64,000 bases of DNA from Kitasatospora sp044457565 (GTDB lineage: Bacteria; Actinomycetota; Actinomycetes; Streptomycetales; Streptomycetaceae): NCBI RefSeq assembly GCF_044457565.1, contig NZ_JBITGZ010000015.1, positions 127,648 to 191,647 on the forward strand, read 5' to 3'. Shown here piece by piece: positions 41,069 to 49,527 of the stretch (position 1 is the first letter of the stretch; every line of letters begins with the position of its first letter). A program made the translations under genes and the position numbers. The notes under the pieces are model-generated. The model was given only the letters and a program-made list of their open reading frames with translations, ran no database searches and was not told where the DNA came from.

Positions 41069-42448
41069 TTGGCCGCCGCCCCGCCCCCGCCCCCGGCGGT
41101 CCACCCGATCACCGTCGTCGGAATCGGCGCCGACGGCTGGCCGGGTCTGGCCGACACCTCGCGGCAGGCCCTGCGCACGGCCGAGGTCGTGATCGGCGGC
41201 CCCCGGCAGCTGGATCTGCTGCCCGCCGAGGTCACCGCCGCGCGGGTGGCCTGGCCCTCCCCGCTGCGCCCCGCCGTCCCCGGCCTGCTCGCCGCGCACG
41301 GCGGCCGCCGGATCTGCGTGCTGGCCAGCGGCGACCCGATGTTCTTCGGCATCGGCCGGGCCCTCGCCGAGACGGTCGGCGCCAAGCGCCTGCACGTCCT
41401 GCCGCACCCGTCCTCCGTCTCGTACGCCTGCGCCCGGCTCGGCTGGCCGCTGGACGCCGTCGAGGTGATCAGCGTGGTCGGCCGCCCGCTGGAGAGCCTC
41501 AACCGCGCGCTGTACCCCGGCCGCCGGCTGCTGGTGCTCAGCGCCGACGCCCGGACCCCGGCCGCCGTCGCCGCGCTGCTCACCGGCCGCGGCCTCGGCG
41601 CCAGCCGGCTGCGGGTGCTGGAGCAGCTCGGCGGGCCGGCCGAGGGGCAGCTGGACGGGCGGGCCGACGACTGGGCCCACCCGGCCGGCGACCCGCTCAA
41701 CCTGATCGCCGTCGACTGCGCGGGCGGCCCGGGCGGTGCCGACAGCGTCGACAGCGCGGGCAGCGCCGGCACGCCGGACAGGACGGGCATCGTCCGCAAC
41801 TCGCTGGTGCCGGGCCTGCCGGACGCCTCGTACGAGAGCGACGGGCAGCTGACCAAGCGGCATGTGCGTGCCGCGACCCTGGCCACCCTGGCGCCCGCGC
41901 CCGGCGAGCTGCTCTGGGATGTCGGCGGCGGCTCCGGCTCGATCGCCGTCGAGTGGATGCGGGCGCACCGCGACTGCCGGGCCGTCAGCGTCGAGCGCGA
42001 CCCGGTGCGGGCCGGGCGGATCGCCCGTAACGCCGCCGCGCTGGGCGTACCCGCGCTGCGCGTGGTCACCGGCCCGGCGCCCGCCGCGCTGGCGGGCCTG
42101 CCCACGCCCGACGCGATCTTCATCGGCGGCGGGCTGACCGCCCCCGGGATGCTGGAGGCCTGCTGGGACGCGCTCCCGCCGGGCGGACGGCTGGTCGCCA
42201 ACACCGTGACGCTGGAGTCCGAGGCGCTGCTCACCCAGTGGTACCGGCGCTGGGGCGGCGAGCTGCTGCGGCTGGCCGTCGCGCACGCCGTGCCGGTCGG
42301 GGGGTTCACCGGCTGGCGCCAGGCGATGCCCGTCACCCAGTGGTCCGCCGTCAAGCCGGCCGCGTCCGAGCCGCTCGGATCCGATCGGCTCGCCGCAGAG
42401 CCGGCCGCCGCCGGACCGCCCACCTCCCCCACCGCCGTACAGCCGTAG
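41069..42448 (+). CDS. cobL: Precorrin-6Y C5,15-methyltransferase (decarboxylating), CobL
   Basis: A 459-residue bifunctional enzyme of aerobic cobalamin synthesis that methylates precorrin-6Y at C5 and C15 and decarboxylates it. The N-terminal CbiE-type half (about 1-215) has ITVVGIGADGWPGL, CVLASGDPMFFGIGRALAE and HPSSVSYACARLGWPLD. A low-complexity linker (Gly/Ser/Asp) joins it to the CbiT-type half (about 255-440), whose SAM motif is GELLWDVGGGSGSIAVEW. TTG 41069 is fixed by GAGGAG (41057-41062) six bases upstream. First gene of cobL-cobM-cobK. Confidence 0.94.
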   Translation: MAAAPPPPPAVHPITVVGIGADGWPGLADTSRQALRTAEVVIGGPRQLDLLPAEVTAARVAWPSPLRPAVPGLLAAHGGRRICVLASGDPMFFGIGRALAETVGAKRLHVLPHPSSVSYACARLGWPLDAVEVISVVGRPLESLNRALYPGRRLLVLSADARTPAAVAALLTGRGLGASRLRVLEQLGGPAEGQLDGRADDWAHPAGDPLNLIAVDCAGGPGGADSVDSAGSAGTPDRTGIVRNSLVPGLPDASYESDGQLTKRHVRAATLATLAPAPGELLWDVGGGSGSIAVEWMRAHRDCRAVSVERDPVRAGRIARNAAALGVPALRVVTGPAPAALAGLPTPDAIFIGGGLTAPGMLEACWDALPPGGRLVANTVTLESEALLTQWYRRWGGELLRLAVAHAVPVGGFTGWRQAMPVTQWSAVKPAASEPLGSDRLAAEPAAAGPPTSPTAVQP

Positions 42449-42478
42449 AGCCGTAGAGCCGTATAGGAGCCCCTCCTC

Positions 42479-43240
42479 ATGACCGTCTTCTTCATCGGGG
42501 CCGGCCCCGGCGCCGCCGACCTGATCACCGTGCGCGGGCAGCGGCGGCTGGCGAGCAGTCCGGTCTGCCTGTACGCGGGCAGCCTGGTACCGCGCGAGCT
42601 GCTCGCCGAGTGCCCGCCGGACGCCCGGCTGGTCGACACCGCCCAGCTCAACCTGGACGAGATCATCGCGGAGCTGGTCCGCGCCCACGAGGCCGGCCAG
42701 GATGTCGCCCGCCTGCACTCCGGCGACCCGTCCGTGTTCAGCGCCGTCGCCGAGCAGATGCGACGCCTGGACGCGGCCGGGGTGCCGTACGAGGTGGTCC
42801 CGGGCGTACCGGCCTTCGCGGCGGCCGCGGCGGCGCTCAAGCGCGAACTGACGGTGCCGACCGTCGGCCAGACGGTCATCCTGACCCGGATCGCCAAGCG
42901 CGCCACCCCGATGCCCGAGGGCGAGGACCTGGCGACGCTCGGGCGCAGCGGCGCGCTGCTGGTGCTGCACCTGGCCGCCGGGTACGTGGACGACGTGGTC
43001 GAGCAGCTGTTGCCGCACTACGGCGCCGACTGCCCGGCGGCCGTGGTCGCGATGGCCAGCCGCCCGGACGAGCTGGTGCTGCGCGGCACGCTCGCGGACA
43101 TCGCCGGGCAGCTGAAGGCCTCGGGCGTGGTGCGGACGGCCGTCATCCTGGTCGGCCGGACGCTGGGCGCCGAGCAGTTCCGCGACAGCCACCTCTACTC
43201 CGCGGAGCGCGAGCGCCCGCACGAGGCGTGCGGCGCGTGA
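42479..43240 (+). CDS. cobM: Precorrin-4 C11-methyltransferase, CobM
   Basis: A 253-residue SAM-dependent tetrapyrrole methylase that adds the C11 methyl group to precorrin-4. Motifs: FFIGAGPGAADLITVRGQR at the start, LHSGDPSVFSAVAEQM (family SGDP loop), VPGVPAFAAAAAALKRELTV and GALLVLHLAAGY. Lies 30 bases after cobL and shares four bases (GTGA) with cobK, so the three are one operon. Confidence 0.95.
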   Translation: MTVFFIGAGPGAADLITVRGQRRLASSPVCLYAGSLVPRELLAECPPDARLVDTAQLNLDEIIAELVRAHEAGQDVARLHSGDPSVFSAVAEQMRRLDAAGVPYEVVPGVPAFAAAAAALKRELTVPTVGQTVILTRIAKRATPMPEGEDLATLGRSGALLVLHLAAGYVDDVVEQLLPHYGADCPAAVVAMASRPDELVLRGTLADIAGQLKASGVVRTAVILVGRTLGAEQFRDSHLYSAERERPHEACGA

Positions 43241-44013
43241 CGCCCGGCCCCGCGCCCGGGGGCGCGCACCGGCACGTCCTGATCCTCGGCGGCACCACCG
43301 AGGCCCGCCGCCTCGCCGCCGAACTGTGCGCCGACCCCGGGCTGCGGGTCACCAGCTCCCTCGCCGGGCGGGTGGCCGAGCCCCGGCTGCCCGCCGGCGA
43401 GGTCCGGATCGGCGGCTTCGGCGGCCCGTCCGGGCTTGCCGCCTGGCTGCGCGCGCAGCACGTGGACGCGCTGATCGACGCCACCCACCCGTTCGCCGAG
43501 ATCATGTCGCGCAACGCCGCCCAGGCCGCGGCGGAGACCGGCGTACCGCTGCTGGCGCTGCGCCGTCCCGGCTGGCGGGCAGTGGAGGGCGACCGCTGGC
43601 ACCCGGTCGGCTCACTGGCCGAGGCGGCCGACGCGCTGCCCGCCCTCGGCCGCCGGATCTTCCTCACCACCGGCCGCCAGGGCCTGGCCGCCTTCGCGCA
43701 CCTGGACGAGCTGCGGTTCCTGGTCCGCTCGGTCGACGCCCCGGACGCGCCGATGCCCCGCCACACCGCGATCCTGCTCGACCGCGGCCCCTTCACCCTG
43801 GCCGGCGAACGCGAGATCCTGCGCGAGCACCGGATCGACGTCCTGGTCACCAAGGACAGCGGCGCGGCGGCCACGGCCCCCAAGCTCACCGCAGCCCGCG
43901 AACTCGACCTCCCGGTCGTCATCGTCACCCGCCCGCCGTCCCCACCGGGCGTCCCCCGGGCCGAGGACGTCCCCGCCGCCATCCGCTGGCTCGCCGGCAC
44001 ACCGAGCCGCTAG
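43237..44013 (+). CDS. cobK: Precorrin-6A reductase, CobK
   Basis: A 258-residue NADPH-dependent reductase that converts precorrin-6A to precorrin-6B. It has the Rossmann-like VLILGGTTEARRLAAELCA, DALIDATHPFAEIMSRNAAQ, FLTTGRQGLAAFAHLDEL and VLVTKDSGAAATAPKLTAA. GTG 43237 overlaps the cobM stop. With cobL and cobM it gives the late methylation and reduction steps; genes for the earlier cobI/cobJ steps are not in the window. Confidence 0.94.
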   Translation: MTPGPAPGGAHRHVLILGGTTEARRLAAELCADPGLRVTSSLAGRVAEPRLPAGEVRIGGFGGPSGLAAWLRAQHVDALIDATHPFAEIMSRNAAQAAAETGVPLLALRRPGWRAVEGDRWHPVGSLAEAADALPALGRRIFLTTGRQGLAAFAHLDELRFLVRSVDAPDAPMPRHTAILLDRGPFTLAGEREILREHRIDVLVTKDSGAAATAPKLTAARELDLPVVIVTRPPSPPGVPRAEDVPAAIRWLAGTPSR

Positions 44014-44055
44014 CCGGGCGGGGCGCCGGCTCCGGGGGTCCCGGGGGCGGGCCCG

Positions 44056-44829
44056 TCAGGCGGTGCTCGACGGCGTCGCGTCCTCGCCGGGGAGGCGGAG
44101 GTCCCAGCCGACCAGGGCACGGAGCTGTTCGGCGGTGACGCCCTCCGGGATGGGGCTGGGTGCGTCGTGGCGGAAGGGCGGCTGCCAGCCCTCGTCGGGC
44201 GTCCAGCTGCGGACGATCCTGGCGGGGGCGCCGGCGACCACGCTGTGGTCGGGGACCTCGCCGCGGACGACCGAGCCGGCGGCGACCACCACGTTGCGCC
44301 CCAGCCGGGCACCGGGCAGGATCACCGCGCCGGTGCCGATCCAGCTGCCCGCGCCGATCTCGACCGGCTCGTTGCGCGGCCACTGCTTGCCGATCGGCAG
44401 GTCCGTCGCCCGGTACTCGTGGGCCTGGTCGGATATGTAGACGCCGGGGCCCGTCCAGACGTCGTCGCCGAGCACGATCGACTGGTGCCCGACGATGTGG
44501 CTGTCCCGGCCGATCACGCAGCCCCCGCCGATCCGCACGATCGGCTCCGGGCCGAGGTCCAGGCCCGGCAGGAAGCCCGCGCTGATGGTGACGCGCTCGC
44601 CGATGATCGAGAACGGGCCGATGGTGATCCACTGCTCGTTGAAGACGGCGCCCAGCGGGAAGGCCAGCTTCGTCCCGTCCCCCAGCTCGCCGAAGCGGTA
44701 CGGGCCGGGGTTGTCGTTGGACACCGCGCCCGCCCGCTGCACCCACTGCCAGCCCCGGTGCACCAGGCGCCCGGTGGCGCGGCGGCCGCCGGATCGGACG
44801 GCGGAGAGCAGGGAACGGGTGATCGACAT
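44056..44829 (-). CDS. Hexapeptide-repeat acyltransferase
   Basis: A 257-residue left-handed beta-helix protein. Hexapeptide repeats cover about 60-210: ITIGPFSIIGERVTISAGF, IGRDSHIVGHQSIVLGDD, IGAGSWIGTGAVILPGARLG, and NVVVAAGSVVRGEVPDHSVV, then the cap. The N-terminal about 50 residues are basic. It is like the xenobiotic/serine/maltose acetyltransferases; substrate unknown. It converges on cobK. Confidence 0.85.
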   Translation of the reverse strand: MSITRSLLSAVRSGGRRATGRLVHRGWQWVQRAGAVSNDNPGPYRFGELGDGTKLAFPLGAVFNEQWITIGPFSIIGERVTISAGFLPGLDLGPEPIVRIGGGCVIGRDSHIVGHQSIVLGDDVWTGPGVYISDQAHEYRATDLPIGKQWPRNEPVEIGAGSWIGTGAVILPGARLGRNVVVAAGSVVRGEVPDHSVVAGAPARIVRSWTPDEGWQPPFRHDAPSPIPEGVTAEQLRALVGWDLRLPGEDATPSSTA

Positions 44830-44919
44830 GCCGCCACGTTACCGGCCCGTACCCGAGGGTCGGAGGCCGAGGGGGCCAACGTCACACCGCTGCCGCGAGG
44901 CCTTGCCGGACTCGTGCCC

Positions 44920-45074
44920 ATGAGGATCACCGAGCACATCGACGTCCTTCGCCGCGAGGGCGGCCTGCTCGCCGAGCCGCCTCCGCGGCCGACCTGGCCG
45001 AGCGGGTGCACAGGGAGGGCGACAGCGCGCTGCTCGACCTGTGGCGGGAGACGGCCACGGTCCGCTGGAGCTGA
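44920..45074 (+). pseudogene. Possible remnant of a mycothiol-dependent isomerase-type gene
   Basis: From ATG 44920 the frame reads RITEHIDVLRREGGLLAE, like the start of maleylpyruvate-isomerase-family (mycothiol-dependent) proteins. At about 44976 the plausible reading jumps frame to AASAADLAERVHREGDSALL and DLWRETATVRWS, ending TGA at 45072-45074. A one- or two-base change and large deletion would explain this. No matching ribosome site or complete domain is present, so this is weakly supported. Confidence 0.35.
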
Positions 45075-45080
45075 CGCCCA

Positions 45081-45127
45081 CGGGCCCGGGCAGCCGCCGG
45101 CGCCCCGGCGTCGGGCGCCCGGGCCCG
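45081..45127. terminator. Hairpin before the enoyl-CoA hydratase stop
   Basis: CGGGCCCGGGC (45081-45091) and GCCCGGGCCCG (45117-45127) are perfect complements around a GC-rich loop, 54 bases downstream of the 45181 stop on the minus strand. Confidence 0.6.
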
Positions 45128-45180
45128 CCGGCGTCACTTCGGCCGAGGCACCCGGCCTCACACGCCGAGGCCCGCAGGGC

Positions 45181-45945
45181 TCACTTCGCCCAGGGAGCCG
45201 GGCGGCGCTCCAGGAACGCCCGCATCCCCTCCTGCGCCTGCGGCGAGCCGAACAACCGGGCCGACAGCGCGACGAGCTCGTCCGCGTCCCGCTCGAAGGA
45301 GCGCACCACCTCGGTGTTGGACAGCCGCTTCGACTCGGCCAGCCCCTGCGGAGCGCCGAGCCGGACGGCGTCCAGCAGCGACTTCAGCGCGCCGTCCACG
45401 TCCTCGGCCGCCTCGGTGATCAGGCCGATCCGGGCCGCCTCGGCCGCGTCGAAGGTCTCGCCGGTCAGGTAGTAGCGGGAGGCCGCGCGCGGGTCGAGCT
45501 TGGGGCGCAGCGGCAGCGAGATGACGGCGGGAGCCAGGCCGAGGCGGACCTCGGTGAACGCGAAGGTCGAGGCTGGCCCCGCGATGGCGAGGTCGGCCGC
45601 GCCGACCAGCCCGAGGCCGCCGGCCCGGACGTGGCCGCTGATCACGGCGATCACCGGCTTGGGGCAGTCCACGATCGCCCGCTGGAGGTCCACCAGCCCG
45701 CGCGGGCCGACGGTCGGGTCGCTGCCGGTGGCCTCGGAGAGGTCCGCGCCGGCGCAGAACACCTTGCCGGTGTGCCCGAGCACCACCGCCCGTACGTCCG
45801 GGTCGGCGGCCGCACCGGCCAGCCCGGCGGTCAGCTCGGCCATCAGCCGGGTGGAGAGCGCGTTGCGGTTGTGCGGCGAGTCGAGTTCCAGGGTGGTGAC
45901 CGCGTCGGCGGTGGTGACGCGGACGAAGGGTACTTCGCGGGTCAT
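45181..45945 (-). CDS. Enoyl-CoA hydratase/isomerase-family protein
   Basis: A 254-residue crotonase-fold protein. It has DSPHNRNALSTRLMAELTAG, VVLGHTGKVFCAGADLSEA (oxyanion loop with AGAD), ISGHVRAGGLGLVGAADLAI (second oxyanion loop) and FTEVRLGLAPAVISLPLRP. Acts on an acyl-CoA; whether hydratase or isomerase cannot be told. Start ATG 45945. Neighbours are an acyltransferase and an ATP-grasp gene; no operon partner is obvious. Confidence 0.9.
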   Translation of the reverse strand: MTREVPFVRVTTADAVTTLELDSPHNRNALSTRLMAELTAGLAGAAADPDVRAVVLGHTGKVFCAGADLSEATGSDPTVGPRGLVDLQRAIVDCPKPVIAVISGHVRAGGLGLVGAADLAIAGPASTFAFTEVRLGLAPAVISLPLRPKLDPRAASRYYLTGETFDAAEAARIGLITEAAEDVDGALKSLLDAVRLGAPQGLAESKRLSNTEVVRSFERDADELVALSARLFGSPQAQEGMRAFLERRPAPWAK

Positions 45946-46082
45946 CGGGGGTGGCCTGCTTTCCGGCTGAGGGTGGGTCGGATTGCCTGGGAGGACTCTG
46001 GCACGACCGGCCGCCCCGAAACCAGATCCCCTCGCGAAATCCGCTGGCCGCCGGCCTCCTCACCAGGGCAGTATCGGCGTCC

Positions 46083-46904
46083 ATGACCACCGACCGCCTG
46101 CTCCTGCTCGCCCCCCGGATCAACGACACCGGGCTTCAGCTGCTCACCGCCGCCCGCCGCCGGGGGATGCGCGCGCAGACGGCCACGGCCTGGCGGCTGC
46201 CCGAGGAGCTGCGCGAGGTACGGCCCGCCCACCTGTACGGCGGTCCGCTGTTCGCCGACGCGGTCGGCCGAGGGCTGGGGATCGCCGCGCTGGAGCCGGC
46301 CGAGGACTGGCTCGTCCGGCTCCCCCGCGAGCTGACCCGTCGCACCGTCGAGCTCACCACGCTGGCCGAGGCGCGCCGCCTGCGCCGCCCCGCCTTCCTC
46401 AAACCACCGGCGGACAAGCTCTTCCCGGCCCGGATCTACCCGGACGGCACCGGCCTGCCGGGGCCCGACGCGCTGGACGACGACACCCTGGTGCAGATCA
46501 GCGACATCGTGGCGTTCCGCCGCGAGTACCGCCTCTTCGTCCTGGACGGCGCCGTGCACACCGCGAGCCGGTACCTGGTCGACGGGCAGCTGAACGTCGC
46601 GCCGCTGGCGGAGGACCCGTACCGCGCCGAGGTGCACGCCTTCGCCGCACAGGTGCTGGCCGCCTGCGCGGGGACGCTGCCGAGCGCGGTGGTGGTGGAC
46701 GTCGGGCTGCTGGACGGAGACGGTGCCGGCGGCGGCCCCGGGGCGTGGTGTGTGGTGGAGGCCAACATGGCCTGGGCGAGCGGCGGCTACGGCTGCGACC
46801 CGGACCGGGTGCTGGACGTGGTGCTGCGCGCGGCAGGCCCGCTGGCCGACCTCGCCCCGGCGGACGAGCCCTTCTGCCGGGCACTGGCGACCGTCGTCGG
46901 CTGA
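46083..46904 (+). CDS. ATP-grasp-domain protein
   Basis: A 273-residue protein that reads as a compact ATP-grasp ligase of the DUF4343 type: FLKPPADKLFPARIY (ATP-lysine region), ISDIVAFRREYRLFVLDGA (central sheet), and VVEANMAWASGGYGCDPDRV near the C-terminus where the last metal-binding Glu and Asn occur. It would form an amide or ester bond with ATP, but the acceptor is unknown. ATG 46083 begins the family N-terminus. Confidence 0.8.
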   Translation: MTTDRLLLLAPRINDTGLQLLTAARRRGMRAQTATAWRLPEELREVRPAHLYGGPLFADAVGRGLGIAALEPAEDWLVRLPRELTRRTVELTTLAEARRLRRPAFLKPPADKLFPARIYPDGTGLPGPDALDDDTLVQISDIVAFRREYRLFVLDGAVHTASRYLVDGQLNVAPLAEDPYRAEVHAFAAQVLAACAGTLPSAVVVDVGLLDGDGAGGGPGAWCVVEANMAWASGGYGCDPDRVLDVVLRAAGPLADLAPADEPFCRALATVVG

Positions 46905-46999
46905 CGGCGGCGAGGCACGGCGCGGTGGCCGCGGACGGGCGCGGCCGGGGACGGGGACGGGGACGGGCAGACCCGGGGCAGACCCCGGCTGCGGCCGGC

Positions 47000-48373
47000 T
47001 CAGGCCGCCGACGCCGTGGCCACCGCCGTCGGCGCGGTGCCCGCGTCCCGGCGTTCCGCCCAGCGCACCACGGGCGCCATCGCCAGGCCCGCAGCCGCGA
47101 ACACGGCCCCCAGCAACGCCCAGCCCAGCAGGCCGTTGCCGATCACGGCGGTGGTGACCAGCGCCGGGCCCAGCATCAGCGCGGCCGAACTGCCCGCGTT
47201 GAAGACACCCTGGTAGGCCCCGTGGGCGCCCTCGCCCGCGAGGTCGTAGCTCAGCGCCCAGCCACCGGCCTGGCTGAGCACCTCGCCGAACCCCTGCAAC
47301 GCCACCCCGCCCAGCACCACGGCGGCGGCCGCGACCGGCGGCAGACCGTGGGCCAGGCCGATCACCAGGGCCGAGCCGGCCACCAGCAGCCCACCGCGCC
47401 GGCAGGCCCGGGCCGCCAGCGCCCGCTGCTCGGTGCCCCGGGTGGCCCGGACCTGGAGGCAGACCACCAGGACGGTGTTGACGATCAGCGTCCCCGCGAC
47501 CACGATCCGCGGCGCCCGGGTCTCGTGGATGATCCAGAGCGGCACGCCGACCTCCAGCATGCCGAACTGCAGGCACAGCACCGAGTTGAGCACCGTCACC
47601 GCGAGGAAGGGCGCGTTGCGCAGCGCGGGGTTGCGGCGCCGCCCGGACCGCTGCCCGGCGCCGGCCTCCGCAACGGGGCGGCCGGGCGTGGGAACACGGG
47701 CGTACAGCACCGCGACCACCGCGAAGGAGAGCGCGTCGAGCAGGATCGTCGTCAGGTACGCGGGCCGGGAGTCCAACTGGAGGGCGATCGAGGCGAGGGC
47801 GGTGCCGAGGCAGAGCCCGACATTGGTGACCACCCGCAGGTACGCCCGGCCGGCCACCCGGCGGTCCGCCGGGAGCACCTCGGCGTAGAGCGCGTTGCGC
47901 ACGGCGGAGGAACCCCGGTCGACGGCGGTCACCGCGCAGGCCAGCAGGACGAACGCCAGGTAGTCGCGGACCAGGACGTAGCCGACGGTGCCCACCGCCT
48001 CCAGGGTGACCAGGACGACCAGCACGGGCTTGGTACCGAAGCGGTCGGCGAGCCGCCCGGCGGGGACACTCGCCGCCACCCCGCACACGCCGGCGGCCGT
48101 CAGGCCGATGCCGAGCTGGGCGGCCGTCAGGCCGAGGACGCGGGTGAAGAACAGCACGCTGACGGCCAGTGAGAGCCCGTTGCCGACACAGTTGATCAGC
48201 GTCAGCGAGGCCAGCCGCCGGACCACCGGGTCCGGGTGCAGCAGCCGTGCCGGGCCGCGGGCCGGCGTCGCCGGCGGATCGACGGCAGAGGCTGCGGGGG
48301 CCACAGGGGCGGCAGGGACCTCGGGGACGGCGGACAGGGAGCGGGCGGAGCCTTCGGCAGGCGGCTTGGTCAT
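47000..48373 (-). CDS. MFS transporter (efflux type)
   Basis: A 457-residue transporter with about 12 membrane spans. The first half has LSLAVSVLFFTRVLGLTAAQ and the loop GRLADRFGTKPVLVVLV with the MFS A-motif GR(L)ADRFG; the second half has FGMLEVGVPLWIIHE and ALQGFGEVLSQAGGWALSYD. N-terminal about 40 residues are hydrophilic and Pro/Ala-rich. It is divergent from an ArsR-type regulator with a palindrome between, so it is probably regulated efflux. Confidence 0.88.
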   Translation of the reverse strand: MTKPPAEGSARSLSAVPEVPAAPVAPAASAVDPPATPARGPARLLHPDPVVRRLASLTLINCVGNGLSLAVSVLFFTRVLGLTAAQLGIGLTAAGVCGVAASVPAGRLADRFGTKPVLVVLVTLEAVGTVGYVLVRDYLAFVLLACAVTAVDRGSSAVRNALYAEVLPADRRVAGRAYLRVVTNVGLCLGTALASIALQLDSRPAYLTTILLDALSFAVVAVLYARVPTPGRPVAEAGAGQRSGRRRNPALRNAPFLAVTVLNSVLCLQFGMLEVGVPLWIIHETRAPRIVVAGTLIVNTVLVVCLQVRATRGTEQRALAARACRRGGLLVAGSALVIGLAHGLPPVAAAAVVLGGVALQGFGEVLSQAGGWALSYDLAGEGAHGAYQGVFNAGSSAALMLGPALVTTAVIGNGLLGWALLGAVFAAAGLAMAPVVRWAERRDAGTAPTAVATASAA

Positions 48374-48412
48374 ACGGCGATCCCACCGCGCTCCGCCCCT
48401 GAGCAGTAGTGA

Positions 48413-48429
48413 TTTAGGCTCTGCCTAAA
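48413..48429. promoter_or_regulatory. Palindrome TTTAGGC-TCT-GCCTAAA, candidate ArsR-type operator
   Basis: A perfect 7-base inverted repeat with 3-base centre (48413-48419, 48423-48429), placed between divergent starts at 48373 and 48446 and only 16 bases from the regulator start. The position covers both promoters. Confidence 0.7.
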
Positions 48430-48445
48430 GACAAGGGAGCACGAA

Positions 48446-49429
48446 TTGCACCGGTTCCGGCTCGCCCTGGCGGACCTCGCCTCCGCCTCCTTCGCCTACT
48501 CCCCGCTCCAGGAGACCGTCCTCAGCCTGCGGATGTGGACCCACCCGGGCGTCTACGTCTGGCAGACCCCCGGCTTCGAGCGGCTGCGCCCGGCCTTCGA
48601 ACGACTCGACAGCGCCCTGCTGCGCGCGCTGATCGCCTCCAACCGCTGGGTGCCCGACTTCCTGACGCCGCGCCCGCTCAGCCCGGCGCCGGACTTCCGC
48701 TCCGAGCTGGCCCTCGTCCGCGCCCTGCCACCGGAGCGACTGCGCACCGAGCTGGAGCAGACCTTCCTGCCGCACGACCGGACACTGCCCGCGCCGCTCG
48801 CCGCCGGCCTGGCCGATCCCGCCCGGCTGCTGACCCGGATCGCCGACGCCATCGAGGAGTACTGGGAGTGCTGCCTGGCACCCGAGTGGTGGCCGCAGGC
48901 GAGGACGGTCCTGGAGGCGGACCTGGTCTACCGCTCCCGGGTGCTGGCCCAGCACGGGGCCGCCGCACTGTTCGCCGAACTCGACGGCCGGCTGGACTGG
49001 CAGGACGGAGTGCTGGCGATCCGCCGCCGGTGGTCCGCGACGGACGGCGACGTCACGGTGGACGGCCGGGGCCTGGTCTTCGTCCCGACGTTCTTCGCCC
49101 GGGGCGCCATCACCTCGATCAGCGACGAGCACCCGCCCATGATCAGCTACCCGGCCCGCGGCCAGGCCGTCATGGCCGGTGCGCCGGCCGGCCCCCCGCC
49201 GCCGCGCTCGCTGGCACTGCTGCTGGGCGCGCCGAAGGCCCGCCTGCTGGCGCTGCTCGCCGAACCGGCCTCCACCACGGAGCTGGCCGTACGGCTGGGC
49301 GTGACGCCCGGGGCCGTCAGTCAGCACCTCTCGGTGCTCCTGGCGACCCGCCTGGTCACCCGCGCCCGCCACGGCCGGTCCGTCCTGTACGCCCGCAGCC
49401 CGCTCGGCGACGGCCTGGCCGACGGGTAG
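48446..49429 (+). CDS. DUF5937 / ArsR-type winged-helix regulator
   Basis: A 327-residue regulator: a long N-terminal DUF5937-type sensor (starting HRFRLALADLASASFAYSPL) and a C-terminal ArsR-like winged helix (about 255-315): ALLLGAPKARLLALLAEPAS, TTELAVRLGVTPGAVSQHLS, VLLATRLVTRARHGRSVLYA. TTG 48446 is preceded by AAGGGAG (48433-48439) with 6-base spacing. It probably represses the divergent MFS gene and itself through the palindrome between. Confidence 0.87.
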   Translation: MHRFRLALADLASASFAYSPLQETVLSLRMWTHPGVYVWQTPGFERLRPAFERLDSALLRALIASNRWVPDFLTPRPLSPAPDFRSELALVRALPPERLRTELEQTFLPHDRTLPAPLAAGLADPARLLTRIADAIEEYWECCLAPEWWPQARTVLEADLVYRSRVLAQHGAAALFAELDGRLDWQDGVLAIRRRWSATDGDVTVDGRGLVFVPTFFARGAITSISDEHPPMISYPARGQAVMAGAPAGPPPPRSLALLLGAPKARLLALLAEPASTTELAVRLGVTPGAVSQHLSVLLATRLVTRARHGRSVLYARSPLGDGLADG

Positions 49430-49527
49430 CGGGCCAAGCGGACGGCCAGGCCGCGTCCGCGCGAGGCTCGGCCGGACCAGGCCCGGGCCCGACCCCGCCG
49501 CCCCACCCGCTACCCCGCTCGCACCCG

